Positions 46,112 to 56,203 of a stretch of 64,000 nucleotides of DNA are shown piece by piece. The DNA comes from Prochlorococcus sp. MIT 0604 (GTDB lineage Bacteria > Cyanobacteriota > Cyanobacteriia > PCC-6307 > Cyanobiaceae), in the NCBI RefSeq assembly GCF_000757845.1, contig NZ_CP007753.1:434001-498000 (forward strand), given 5' to 3'. Position 1 is the stretch's first letter, and every line of letters begins with the position of its first letter. The translations under genes and the position numbers were made by a program. The notes under the pieces were generated by a model. The model was not told the origin of the DNA. It saw nothing but the letters and a program-made list of their open reading frames with translations, and searched no databases.

Positions 46112-47122
46112 TTAAACTTCTCTTATTAACTCTCTAAAATCCATATTGGATCTAGATCCTAATTGTGTAATTATTTGCCCAGCACAAATTGAACCTATCT
46201 CTCCGCATTTTTTAAGGGAATAATTTTTTATTAATCCATGAATAAATCCTCCTGCAAAAATATCTCCCGCTCCTGTTGTATCAATAATCTTCCCTTTCGT
46301 AATTGATTTAATTACTTCGGTAGCATTTTTGTTAATTATGAGAGAACCATTGCTACCTAAAGTTACTACGACTAATTCACACAAGGAAGACAAGTCTCCT
46401 TGGCAATTTACTAATTTATCCTTTTTAAATAAACTTAAAACCTCGGATTCATTACAAAAAACTATATCTACATAATTATCAATTAATTCCAAGAAACTCT
46501 CTCGGTGTCTATCTACACAAAATGAATCAGACAATGAAAGAATTATTTTTGTATTAGATTGTTTTGCAATTTGAGCTGCTTTAAGAAAAGCATTTTTGGC
46601 TAATTCGCTGTCCCATAAATATCCTTCTAAATACAAGTATTTACTTTCTTTGATTAAACTAAAATCTATGTCTTTTGGTTCAAACTCTACAGATGCTCCA
46701 AGGTAAGTGCACATAGTTCTTTGTGCATCAGGGGTAATCAAAATTATTGAATGAGCTGTTGAAGCGCCTTCAATAGTTGCTGGAGTATTAAATATGGTTT
46801 TACTTTTTTTTATATCGTCAGAAAAGAAATTCCCAAATTTATCATTTTTCACCCTTCCAACAAACTGCACATGATTACCTAATTCTGCTAAACAAACAAC
46901 GGTATTTGCTGAGGACCCACCTGATATTTGTTTGATTACTTTGCAATTTTCTAACAATCTATATGATTCATCAGAATTAATGAGATTCATTGATCCTTTA
47001 TCCAGGTTATTTATTTCAAGAAACTCATCTTCGATATTCACAATAATATCTACTATTGCGTTGCCCAGACCAATGAGATCAACCTTCCTATTATGTTCAA
47101 CATGTCTAAAGGATTCCTTCAT
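46112..47122 (-). CDS. PfkB-family carbohydrate/nucleoside kinase
   Basis: Ribokinase superfamily enzyme. The 336-residue protein has the N-terminal signature KQISGGSSANTVVCLAELG and the C-terminal DTTGAGDIFAGGFIHG with the catalytic Asp and anion hole. Other matches are VVVTLGSNGSLIINKN and YLYLEGYLWDSE. In cyanobacteria close homologues are called adenosine kinase-like or sugar kinases; the substrate cannot be read from sequence. ATG is at 47122. It is 15 nt downstream of purA on the same strand. Confidence 0.9.
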   Translation of the reverse strand: MKESFRHVEHNRKVDLIGLGNAIVDIIVNIEDEFLEINNLDKGSMNLINSDESYRLLENCKVIKQISGGSSANTVVCLAELGNHVQFVGRVKNDKFGNFFSDDIKKSKTIFNTPATIEGASTAHSIILITPDAQRTMCTYLGASVEFEPKDIDFSLIKESKYLYLEGYLWDSELAKNAFLKAAQIAKQSNTKIILSLSDSFCVDRHRESFLELIDNYVDIVFCNESEVLSLFKKDKLVNCQGDLSSLCELVVVTLGSNGSLIINKNATEVIKSITKGKIIDTTGAGDIFAGGFIHGLIKNYSLKKCGEIGSICAGQIITQLGSRSNMDFRELIREV

Positions 47123-47137
47123 TAATTTGAGACTAAA

Positions 47138-48502
<1,365 letters not shown>

Positions 48503-48529
48503 TTACTTATAAAAAGTAAATGAATTGTA

Positions 48530-48967
48530 TCAACTTTCTCTTAAAACCATTTTTTCAGCAAGAGAAAATTCTTTGGTTAACCGCTCCTTAAGTTTATCTG
48601 GTAAAGGTCTACTTGCAAAGTTTTTGTAATGACCTGCCATAGCATTTAATGCTGTTTGCATGGTGGTAAATGATTGTGTTTTATTCACCATCCCTCTATT
48701 TCTGTATCTTGAAATATAGTCAGTTATAAGTGTAAGAGCCTCACTTCTTACTTCATCTTTATTTGGAGAATCTTTTGGTGTATCAACAGCTATTTGTAAT
48801 GTTTTAACCACTGAAATTGTATCTTTTGTGTAGTCACCTGTCATAGAAGTTTTTGCAGCTATGGAAGGGGAACTAAATAGTGTAAAAACAACAATTAAGG
48901 ATATTGAAAAAGATATAGCTTTGGTAATATTTTTAAAAAATAATTTTGATGTACATTTCAGTGACAT
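48530..48967 (-). CDS. psb27: Photosystem II assembly factor Psb27
   Basis: Lumenal factor that binds CP43 during PSII assembly and repair. The 145-residue protein has a signal peptide (AISFSISLIVVFTLFSSPSI) ending IAA-KTS and then the four-helix-bundle sequence (TGDYTKDTISVVKTLQIAVD, ALTLITDYISRYRNRGMVNK, LNAMAGHYKNFASRPLPDKL). No lipobox cysteine is seen at the end of the signal peptide, unlike the lipoprotein Psb27 of Synechocystis. ATG is at 48967. It lies 27 nt after proS on the same strand. Confidence 0.93.
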   Translation of the reverse strand: MSLKCTSKLFFKNITKAISFSISLIVVFTLFSSPSIAAKTSMTGDYTKDTISVVKTLQIAVDTPKDSPNKDEVRSEALTLITDYISRYRNRGMVNKTQSFTTMQTALNAMAGHYKNFASRPLPDKLKERLTKEFSLAEKMVLRES

Positions 48968-48993
48968 AACTAAGCTCCCAAAAAAAATAAGCC

Positions 48994-50796
48994 TTAAGAC
49001 TTTTTATTGTACATTATTTCTGATTCGGAAATAAATGTTTCCAACAATTTATCAGTACTAATTTTAAACTTATTATTATTTGTTCTGCATAAAAGTTCTA
49101 CTTCTTTATTAACAGAATCTCTGCCAATAATTATCTGAAAAGGAATACCAATTAATTCCGCATCTTTAAATTTCACTCCAGCTCTATCGTTTCTATCATC
49201 AAGAAGGACATCAATTTTATTAATTAAAAAGTTGTTATATATTTGCTCTGTAAGGTCACTTTGAATAGGATCTTTTAGGTTTGTTGGAATGATAATAACT
49301 TCAAAAGGAGAAATCTGGATAGGCCAACAAATCCCCTTTTGATCATGATTCTGTTCAATAGCAGCTTGAGCTATTCTTGTAATTCCAATTCCATAACAAC
49401 CCATCCATAAATTCTTTAACTGCCCATCCTTATCAGAAAACTTTGCATTTAATTTTTCACTATATTTTTGACCTAGTTGGAAAATATGTCCAATCTCGAT
49501 ACCTTTTTTTTCTTCAAGTTCCTCATTATCATTAATACTTATTTTATCCCCTCTTTTGGCATTCCTGATATCCCCAATTAGATAATCATTTGAGGCAAAA
49601 GAAAACTCTTGAAAAAATCTGTGGAAATTAACTTTGTTCCCTCCACTTATAAATTTTGAGAGGCTACTTGCAGAATAGTCAATTATTCTAGTCCATTTTT
49701 TATCCCAATTAGAACTAGCTTTAATAGTTTTATTATCTAAATCTGGCCCAATAAAACCTAGGGGAAAATTAACTAGATTTTTTTCGATGGTATTTTTGTC
49801 TTCAATCTTTTTAAGATTGAGGAGATTGAAATTATGTAGTTTATTGATTAAGTTAAAAAGCTTTACTTCATTAATGTGTTGATCGCCTCTTATGCATGCA
49901 AGAATTGGGGCCTCAAATTCACCTTCGAACTGCGCAAGGAATATTACTACTTTAATAATCTGACTAGGGTCTAAATTATTATTATCGCAAACCTCTAGGA
50001 TTGTTTTTTGTTGAGGTGTCTCCAACCACTCTGCAATATCATTTTTTATTGGAATAGCTTGAGAGGGTAGAGAAACAGCTTTTTCAATATTTGCAGCATA
50101 AGAACCACTTTGAGTAAACAAAATGGAATCTTCCCCAGCATCAGCAGTAACCATGAATTCTTTGGAGGAGGCGCCGCCAATCGCTCCACTATCAGCTTCA
50201 ACCCCTACTGTCTGTAGACCACAAGATTTAAAAATATTTTCATAAGCATTTCCCACCTTTTCATAGAAAGAAGCCAGATCGTTTTCTGAAGAATGAAAAG
50301 AATAACCATCTTTCATTATAAATTCTCTACTTCTCATCAATCCAAACCTTGGCCTTATTTCATCTCTAAATTTTGTCTGTATTTGATAAAAACATTGAGG
50401 TAATTGCTTATATGAGTTGATGGTCTCTGATGCAATACTCGTTATCACTTCTTCGTGAGTTGGAGCTAAACCAAATTCTTTACCTTGTCTATCTTTAAGA
50501 TTAAACATAATTCCTTCCCCTGCTGTATATCCTTCCCACCTCTCACTTTTTTTCCATAAATCTGCAGGATGAAGTTGGGGTAAAAGTAATTTTGTACAAC
50601 CAATACTATTAAGTTCTCTCTCTATTATTGCGGATATTTTTTCAATAACTCTAAGCATTAATGGCATGTATGCATAAATACCGCTGTTAACTCTGCGAAT
50701 ATATCCAGCTTTTAAAAGTAATTGATGTGAAATGATTTCAGCTTCAGAAGGAGTGTCACGAAGTGTCCCCAGAGGAAATGAGGTTGTCACGCGCAT
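48994..50796 (-). CDS. proS: Prolyl-tRNA synthetase (bacterial type, with editing domain)
   Basis: Charges tRNA-Pro. The 600-residue class II enzyme has motif 1 in HQLLLKAGYIRRVNSGIYAY, motif 2 in FRDEIRPRFGLMRSREFIMK and motif 3 in WMGCYGIGITRIAQAAIEQN, followed by the anticodon domain (VLLDDRNDRAGVKFKDAELI). The insertion between motifs 2 and 3 has YLIGDIRNAKRGD, so the INS editing part is present. ATG is at 50796. psb27 lies downstream. Confidence 0.97.
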   Translation of the reverse strand: MRVTTSFPLGTLRDTPSEAEIISHQLLLKAGYIRRVNSGIYAYMPLMLRVIEKISAIIERELNSIGCTKLLLPQLHPADLWKKSERWEGYTAGEGIMFNLKDRQGKEFGLAPTHEEVITSIASETINSYKQLPQCFYQIQTKFRDEIRPRFGLMRSREFIMKDGYSFHSSENDLASFYEKVGNAYENIFKSCGLQTVGVEADSGAIGGASSKEFMVTADAGEDSILFTQSGSYAANIEKAVSLPSQAIPIKNDIAEWLETPQQKTILEVCDNNNLDPSQIIKVVIFLAQFEGEFEAPILACIRGDQHINEVKLFNLINKLHNFNLLNLKKIEDKNTIEKNLVNFPLGFIGPDLDNKTIKASSNWDKKWTRIIDYSASSLSKFISGGNKVNFHRFFQEFSFASNDYLIGDIRNAKRGDKISINDNEELEEKKGIEIGHIFQLGQKYSEKLNAKFSDKDGQLKNLWMGCYGIGITRIAQAAIEQNHDQKGICWPIQISPFEVIIIPTNLKDPIQSDLTEQIYNNFLINKIDVLLDDRNDRAGVKFKDAELIGIPFQIIIGRDSVNKEVELLCRTNNNKFKISTDKLLETFISESEIMYNKKS

Positions 50797-50969
50797 ACAA
50801 AAAATCCTTAATAATATTTAATTTTATCAACTAAGATGAAAAAATAATTTAAAGTGTCTTGAGTCCCTCAACGCGGCTAGTCTAAGAATATTCTTTCTGC
50901 TAACTTCTTCAGTAATGAAGTTCAAACTCTTTTAAAAGTTCATTATTGCTAAAACATTTTCTTAAGTTT

Positions 50970-51320
50970 ATGGAAAATATAGATTCGAATATTTCTAGCG
51001 AGGAGGAATTAGTAGGTATTGATGAAGTTCAAAAATTCCTTAACAGATCGAGAGCTTCTGTTTATAGGTATACAAATACAGATTTAAGAAATCTAAACCC
51101 AAGCTTTAATCCAAGAAAATTAAATCCGGAATTTAGAACTGATCAAAAAGATCCTTTAAAATTTCATCCTAATGAAGTGGCAAGATTCGCGAAAGATATT
51201 TTAAGAATTAAGGAAGTTACTGTGGAGGTCTTTAATACGCCTTCCTCTGCTGCACAAAATATAATGGTACAAATTTTAGAAGAACTAAAATCTATCAGGT
51301 CTTTGCTAGAAAAAGAGTAA
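50970..51320 (+). CDS. HTH-like protein, unknown (116 aa)
   Basis: ATG at 50970 starts MENIDSNISSEEELVGIDEV; a TTG at 50946 is also in frame but poor. The part IDEVQKFLNRSRASVYRYTN looks like a helix-turn-helix of the resolvase/MerR kind, with a basic patch NPSFNPRKLNPEFRT after it. The C-terminal part is helical (IMVQILEELKSIRSLLEKE). It may bind DNA. It is divergent from proS. The 50797-50969 gap holds no other gene I can support. Confidence 0.65.
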   Translation: MENIDSNISSEEELVGIDEVQKFLNRSRASVYRYTNTDLRNLNPSFNPRKLNPEFRTDQKDPLKFHPNEVARFAKDILRIKEVTVEVFNTPSSAAQNIMVQILEELKSIRSLLEKE

Positions 51321-51343
51321 TTAAAAAGTTACCAATCAATGTT

Positions 51344-51372
51344 TTGATTTATTGACATTTAGAATGTAGGAT
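51344..51372 (+). promoter_or_regulatory. Sigma-70-type promoter candidate for the ppa-lepB operon
   Basis: TTGATT (51344-51349), a 17-nt spacer, then TAGGAT (51367-51372), 45 nt before the TTG start at 51417. The match is moderate, and a TTGACA nearby (51353) has poor spacing. It would drive the membrane protein, pyrophosphatase, ArsC-like and lepB genes. Confidence 0.4.
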
Positions 51373-51416
51373 AATGATGTTTAATTATCTCCTTAATCTT
51401 TTCTAACTAAGAGTTC

Positions 51417-51671
51417 TTGAGTTACACCAAATTAAAGCACTTTACTCAAAGTAAATCAAGCGAGGAAAATTCTCTTGGTTCTGCTAAGAGTGATTTTGAA
51501 AGAGATGATGATGACCCCTTAAGTATAAGGAGTTTATCAATAACCTCTTTAGGTATTATTTTTGCATTCTTGACAATTTTATTACCTTCAATAAGCATTT
51601 TAATTGGCAGGCCTTTATCTCAAGGAAACGAGATAATTCATAATCACGATTTTGAAAAAGATGGACCTTAG
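51417..51671 (+). CDS. Unknown small membrane protein (84 aa) upstream of ppa
   Basis: Starts at TTG 51417 (MSYTKLKHFTQSKSSEENSL). There is no later ATG in frame before the helix. The N-terminal half is polar with an acidic run (FERDDDDPLS), then one membrane helix (SLGIIFAFLTILLPSISILIG), then a short tail. It overlaps the pyrophosphatase start by 11 nt, which suggests translational coupling. I do not recognise the family. Confidence 0.6.
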   Translation: MSYTKLKHFTQSKSSEENSLGSAKSDFERDDDDPLSIRSLSITSLGIIFAFLTILLPSISILIGRPLSQGNEIIHNHDFEKDGP

Positions 51672-52215
51672 TTCAATACCTCCATCTCCAATGAAGGGAA
51701 TAGTAAATATCATTGTTGAAATACCTGCAGGTAGTAGGAATAAATATGAATATTGCTCTGATGCTGGAATGATGGCCTTAGACAGAGTATTGCATTCTTC
51801 AGTGAGGTACCCTTTTGATTATGGTTTTATCCCAAATACTCTCGCTGATGATGGAGCTCCACTTGATGCAATGGTAATAATGGATGAACCTACTTTTGCT
51901 GGTTGTCTAATAAAAGCTAGACCTATTGGAGTTTTGGATATGCATGATTGTGGTGCATATGATGGAAAACTTCTATGTGTTCCTATGGCTAATCCTAGGC
52001 AGGCTAATATAGTGAGTATCAATCAAATTGCACCTAATCAGTTGGAGGATGTTGCTGAATTTTTCAGAACAAGTAAAGGACTTGATGGAAGAACAGTTCA
52101 AATTGATGGTTGGAGGGATTTTGATGTGGTCGAAAATTTGTTGAAAAGTTGTATACCCCTTAAAAAGAAAAACTTTAAAGTAATTAAGAAATCAAAAATT
52201 AGTAAATTAAATTGA
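51661..52215 (+). CDS. Inorganic pyrophosphatase, family I, with altered active site
   Basis: The ATG at 51661 gives MDLSSIPPSPMKGIVNIIVE, the usual cyanobacterial PPase start, and 184 residues. Active-site residues in E. coli numbering: E20, K29, E31, R43, Y51, Y55, D65 (D64 here), D70 (D69), D97 (D96), D102 (D101), K104 (K103) and K142 (K139) are kept. But D67 is A66 (DGAPLD instead of DGDPLD) and Y141 is S138. Both residues are known to matter for metal and phosphate binding. It is therefore probably weak or inactive (inference). It overlaps the gene before by 11 nt; a TTG at 51652 is also in frame. Confidence 0.85.
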   Translation: MDLSSIPPSPMKGIVNIIVEIPAGSRNKYEYCSDAGMMALDRVLHSSVRYPFDYGFIPNTLADDGAPLDAMVIMDEPTFAGCLIKARPIGVLDMHDCGAYDGKLLCVPMANPRQANIVSINQIAPNQLEDVAEFFRTSKGLDGRTVQIDGWRDFDVVENLLKSCIPLKKKNFKVIKKSKISKLN

Positions 52216-52568
52216 AAAAAATAATTTTTTACAGTTATTTAAAATGCACTACTTGCCGAAAAGCTGCAAAGTGGCTTGAAAGTAAAGATTTAGCATTCCA
52301 ATTAATTGATATTGTAAAAGAACCGCCACATGTTAATTATTTAAATCTAGCCTTAGAACAATACTCTGATGATAAGAAAAGAATTTTTAATACAAGAGGT
52401 AAAGCCTATAAAACACTTAATCTTGACATTTGTGGTTTATCAAGGGAAGAAATTATTCAACTTCTTTTAAGTGATGGCAAATTAATAAAAAGACCTTTTT
52501 TGATTTACGAAGGGAAAAAAGTGATATTAGGTTTTAACGAAATTGAATTTGCCAAGCAATTTATATAA
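52212..52568 (+). CDS. ArsC/Spx-type thioredoxin-fold protein
   Basis: The 118-residue protein has KCTTCRKAAKWLESKDLAFQ with a CxxC active site (residues 12-15), and LINRPFLIYEGKKV-like KRPFLIYEGKKVILGFNEIE near the end, matching ArsC/Spx. It begins with TTG at 52212, overlapping the pyrophosphatase stop by 4 nt. Arsenate reductase or a regulator of the Spx/MgsR kind are both possible; the window gives no arsenic genes. Confidence 0.85.
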   Translation: MKKIIFYSYLKCTTCRKAAKWLESKDLAFQLIDIVKEPPHVNYLNLALEQYSDDKKRIFNTRGKAYKTLNLDICGLSREEIIQLLLSDGKLIKRPFLIYEGKKVILGFNEIEFAKQFI

Positions 52569-52597
52569 AGTAAAAAAATCAAGAATTTATTAACTTC

Positions 52598-53257
52598 ATG
52601 TCTGCTTCAATAAAAAGATTTTTAAAAGAATGGGGATTATTAATTCTATTAACTTTTTTTGTTTCCTCTTGTAGATCATTTTTCGCAGAACCACGTTATA
52701 TCCCTTCTGGTTCAATGCTTCCAGAATTACAAATAAACGATAGGCTAATTATTGAAAAATTTTCGCTAAGAAACTCTTTACCAAAAAGAGGAGATATTGT
52801 TGTGTTTAACTCCCCTTACTCTTTTGACCAAAAATTAATTTCAGAAAGATCAAAGGCTTTACCAAAAAAAAGATATTGTTTTTTTATGAGTTTTCCTCCA
52901 ATGTCGTTTATTCCTGGTTTGAGAGATCAAGCTTGTGACGCATATATTAAAAGAGTGGTGGCACTGCCAGGCGAAATTGTCAGTGTAAACACTAAGGGTG
53001 AAGTAATAATAAATAATAAATTAATTCCTGAACCTTATGTTTCTTATAAGTGCTCATTATCCCTCTTTAATAGATGTGGTAAATTTGAAAACATAAAAGT
53101 TCCAGAAGATCATTTTTTAGTTTTGGGAGATAATAGGTCAAATAGTTGGGATGGGAGATATTGGCCTGGAAGTAAATTTCTTCATAAAAAGGAGATAATT
53201 GGTAAAGCATTTTTCAGATTTTGGCCTCTTAGTCAAGTTGGCTTTTTTAATAAATAA
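52598..53257 (+). CDS. lepB: Signal peptidase I
   Basis: Membrane-anchored serine protease that cuts signal peptides. The 219-residue protein has an N-terminal helix (WGLLILLTFFVSSCRSFFA), RYIPSGSMLPELQINDRLII with the catalytic Ser (about residue 38), YIKRVVALPGE with the catalytic Lys (about 117) and VLGDNRSNSWDGRYWP. All boxes B-E are present. ATG is at 52598, 29 nt after the ArsC-like gene. It likely processes lumen and periplasm proteins such as PsaF, PetA and Psb27. Confidence 0.96.
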   Translation: MSASIKRFLKEWGLLILLTFFVSSCRSFFAEPRYIPSGSMLPELQINDRLIIEKFSLRNSLPKRGDIVVFNSPYSFDQKLISERSKALPKKRYCFFMSFPPMSFIPGLRDQACDAYIKRVVALPGEIVSVNTKGEVIINNKLIPEPYVSYKCSLSLFNRCGKFENIKVPEDHFLVLGDNRSNSWDGRYWPGSKFLHKKEIIGKAFFRFWPLSQVGFFNK

Positions 53258-53311
53258 AGCATTTTTCTGACTCTAAATTCATCAAAATAAATTTTTAGAA
53301 AGAATTTTTAC

Positions 53312-54640
53312 TTAAAGTGCTCCGGAAGCAGTTGAATCAATTATTCCTCCTAGGTGAGTTGTAATGTTTAGAGCGCTGATCACAGGGGTCTGATTGGGAT
53401 CATTAAAAAGGTCGATTATAGTTATGCCGCCATTACCTTGTTTTATCATCCAAATATTTGAATAATTAATCCCAAGGATATTGCAAATTAGAGTTTTATT
53501 GACTGCATCATGAGCAACAAGAAGGCTTATATCATTATCCTTTTGAGATAAACAAATTTTGTCAAAAGCTTCTACGGACCTTTCTGATACATCTTTTATA
53601 GATTCACCTTCTGGCATGATTACTTCTTCAGGTTTATCATGCCAATTTTTTAGTAAAGCAGGCCACTGTTCTCTGATTTCTGCTTCAAGTTTACCTTCCC
53701 ATAATCCGTGACTAATTTCTACAAGTGAATTTATTCTTTCTATTTTTAAATTTTTACTATTTTGGAGGATTATTTGTGCAGTCTCGTAAGGCCTATGCAT
53801 TGAACTTGAAAATGCCTTAGTGAAAGAAATATTTCTCAAATATTCAAAAGTCTTTCTAGCTTGATCCTTCCCATTTTCATTTAAAGGAATATCAATTTGG
53901 CCTTGAAATCTACCTTCTTTGTTCCAGTTAGTTTCACCATGCCTTATTAGAAATATTCTGGAATCTCCAATTTGATTTGGAACATTTTTATTCAGATGGG
54001 AAGTTTGATTCAGGCATTCAATTTGGGTCTTAAAAGAGCAATCTTTCCTTGAAATATTGAGTATAGAGAAAGAAGCATTTTCTAATCTTATTTTCCTAAA
54101 ACCTTGCTTAGGCTTTCCTAATAGAAAGAGGATTAAACATCTAAGAATTGCATTATGTCCTACAACTAAAATATTTACATCATCTTTGTCTAGATAGATT
54201 TTTAAGATATCTTCTACAAAATTTGTTGCTTGAGAAAATAACTCTTTAATCGGTTTATAAGTTTTATTGTCATTTCTTTTTAGGATTAGATTTTCTGGAT
54301 CATTTTTCCATATAGGGTAAATTTCTGGAAATTTATTTTTTATTTCATCAATTTTTAGACCAGACCATTCACTCAGATCTACTTCTAGCAAATTGTCATC
54401 AAATACAATATTCTGTTCTTTATTAAAGGTCTTTTTGATTGTTTTTGCAGTCTCTGCAGCTCTTACGAGTGGGGAGGAATAGATTTTATCAAAGTTTATT
54501 TTTGATAATGCTTTTCCTGCTTTTCTTGCTTGTTCGTATCCTTCATCAGTTAATAATGAATCATTTGTTCTTCCTTGAATTAATCCTTTTGCATTGAAAC
54601 TGCTTAGTCCATGCCTAACTAAAACTAATCGTATGGCCAT
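53312..54640 (-). CDS. Tandem histidine phosphatase (two PGAM-like domains)
   Basis: Two phosphoglycerate-mutase-like domains in one 442-residue chain. Domain 1 (about 1-200) has LVLVRHGLSSFNAKG, SSPLVRAAETAK, EVDLSEWSG and VGHNAILR. Domain 2 (about 225-442) has FLIRHGETNWNKEGRFQGQ, SSSMHRPYETAQ, EISHGLWEG and VAHDAVNK. Both keep the RHG, Arg, Glu and His set, so both may be active. Substrate is unknown; members include phosphoglycerate mutases and cobalamin-pathway phosphatases. It is convergent with lepB. Confidence 0.88.
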   Translation of the reverse strand: MAIRLVLVRHGLSSFNAKGLIQGRTNDSLLTDEGYEQARKAGKALSKINFDKIYSSPLVRAAETAKTIKKTFNKEQNIVFDDNLLEVDLSEWSGLKIDEIKNKFPEIYPIWKNDPENLILKRNDNKTYKPIKELFSQATNFVEDILKIYLDKDDVNILVVGHNAILRCLILFLLGKPKQGFRKIRLENASFSILNISRKDCSFKTQIECLNQTSHLNKNVPNQIGDSRIFLIRHGETNWNKEGRFQGQIDIPLNENGKDQARKTFEYLRNISFTKAFSSSMHRPYETAQIILQNSKNLKIERINSLVEISHGLWEGKLEAEIREQWPALLKNWHDKPEEVIMPEGESIKDVSERSVEAFDKICLSQKDNDISLLVAHDAVNKTLICNILGINYSNIWMIKQGNGGITIIDLFNDPNQTPVISALNITTHLGGIIDSTASGAL

Positions 54641-54756
54641 TATATAAATTTGAAAAATAAGATAATTTAATCATCTCATGGCGTGATTAAAATAGGTACA
54701 TAAATATCTCGGAATTCAATGATAACTAAGTATAGTTTTCAAGAATATAATAAGTT

Positions 54757-56118
54757 ATGATCTTTAAAAATATTTCTAAGTCAAAACTCACTTTAGCTTT
54801 TATTTCTATAGTCATAACTTTTTTTGTATGGCAGCAGGGCTTAAGAGATAGTTTAAATAGACCATCTGTCTCATTTGATATTAGTCAAAAAGAACAAGAA
54901 ATTGCTGAATTATCGTTACAATCCATACCTGTAAATCTTAAAACAATTTTTATCATTAATGATCCTATTGATCAAATAAATAAATCTCTCACTGAGGTTT
55001 CATTTGAAGAACTAACGGAAAGAAATAAATTAATTCGAATAATTACTTCAGAATCAAATGATCCTAAAATCTATAAAAATATATCCAAAGATTTTGAAAA
55101 TAAAAACTTTAAATTTCTTATTGATGAGATAGAAAAAAAATCGAATAATAATTCATATAAACCAAATTTTGATAAATTTGATTTATTTAAAAAAGATAGA
55201 TTTTTATATCACCTTTTAAGCCGAAAATTTGATTTTGACGATAGTTCATTAATAACAAAATCATTTTCAAGCAAAATGTTTTTAAAAATTTTAGCCATCA
55301 GACTAATACCACTTTTAACAATACTTATTGGCTCTATTCTGGTTTTAAGAATATTGTGGACTACCATATCTTTGAAAAAGTTTGGTTGGAAAGAAATTAA
55401 ATCCTTAGATTTAGAATTAATAGATATGGTTTTATTAATTGCTGGTGGATTTGTTGTTTTAGGAGAAGTGGTATCACCTTTGTTTTCCATCAGTTTGGTT
55501 GAACTTTTTTCTAAAAGTATCTCCAATGAATTGTCTCAATCTTTAAAAATATTCTTTGGATATCTTTTTATGGCTATTCCGCCATTAGCGATAGTTTATT
55601 ATCAAATTAAGTCTTTGAATGGTGAATTTACTTTTAAAAAGGATTATTTACAGTTCAATTTATTGCCAATAAAATATGCAATTATTCAAGGAATTAAAGG
55701 TTGGTTAACTATAGTTCCTTTCGTTTTATTGATTTCTCTAATTATTAATAGTCTGATTGATAATCAGAATGGTAGTAACCCTTTACTGGAAATTGTTCTT
55801 AATAATAATAATTACTTATCATTTTTTTTATTATTTATAACAACAACGCTATTAGCTCCTCTATTTGAGGAGATTATATTTCGCGGTATTTTACTACCAA
55901 CTCTTTCAAGAGATTTTGGAGTTATTCCGGGAATTATAGTTTCAGCTTTTATATTTGCATTGGCCCATTTAAGTTTAGGAGAAATGCCGCCATTATTTGT
56001 TCTAGGGATTGGATTAGCAATTACAAGAATTGCTTCGGGGAGTTTGTTTTCCTCAGTGATTATGCATTCTTTATGGAATGGATTGACTTTCTTAAATTTG
56101 TTCTTATTGAGGACATAA
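54757..56118 (+). CDS. CPBP-family intramembrane metalloprotease
   Basis: The 453-residue protein has a first helix (LTLAFISIVITFFVWQQGL), a long soluble part (about 30-180, rich in Asn/Lys/Ser), and then about eight helices. The C-terminal domain has LFEEIIFRGILLPTL (EExxxR motif), IFALAHLSLGEMPP (FxxxH) and HSLWNGLTFL (HxxxN), the full set of the CPBP (Abi) family. ATG is at 54757. Unlike short CPBPs it has the large N-terminal domain found in cyanobacteria. It may act on a membrane protein. Confidence 0.88.
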   Translation: MIFKNISKSKLTLAFISIVITFFVWQQGLRDSLNRPSVSFDISQKEQEIAELSLQSIPVNLKTIFIINDPIDQINKSLTEVSFEELTERNKLIRIITSESNDPKIYKNISKDFENKNFKFLIDEIEKKSNNNSYKPNFDKFDLFKKDRFLYHLLSRKFDFDDSSLITKSFSSKMFLKILAIRLIPLLTILIGSILVLRILWTTISLKKFGWKEIKSLDLELIDMVLLIAGGFVVLGEVVSPLFSISLVELFSKSISNELSQSLKIFFGYLFMAIPPLAIVYYQIKSLNGEFTFKKDYLQFNLLPIKYAIIQGIKGWLTIVPFVLLISLIINSLIDNQNGSNPLLEIVLNNNNYLSFFLLFITTTLLAPLFEEIIFRGILLPTLSRDFGVIPGIIVSAFIFALAHLSLGEMPPLFVLGIGLAITRIASGSLFSSVIMHSLWNGLTFLNLFLLRT

Positions 56119-56139
56119 AGAATTTAATTTTTTACTTGC

Positions 56140-56169
56140 TAATCAAACAAAAAGATGTTTATTTGATTA
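56140..56169 (+). terminator. Hairpin after the CPBP gene (weak terminator)
   Basis: TAATCAAA and TTTGATTA (8 bp) with a 14-nt loop, 22 nt after the CPBP stop. No U-run follows directly, so it may be weak or a structured leader of the FtsL-like gene. Confidence 0.3.
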
Positions 56170-56203
56170 ATAACACTTCTTTTATTTAAAAAATAAATCA
56201 TAG

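Noticed and set aside
54719-54760. A 13-codon upstream ORF ending in TGA over the ATG of the CPBP gene
   Set aside because: Short frames occur often by chance in AT-rich DNA and its ribosome site is weak.
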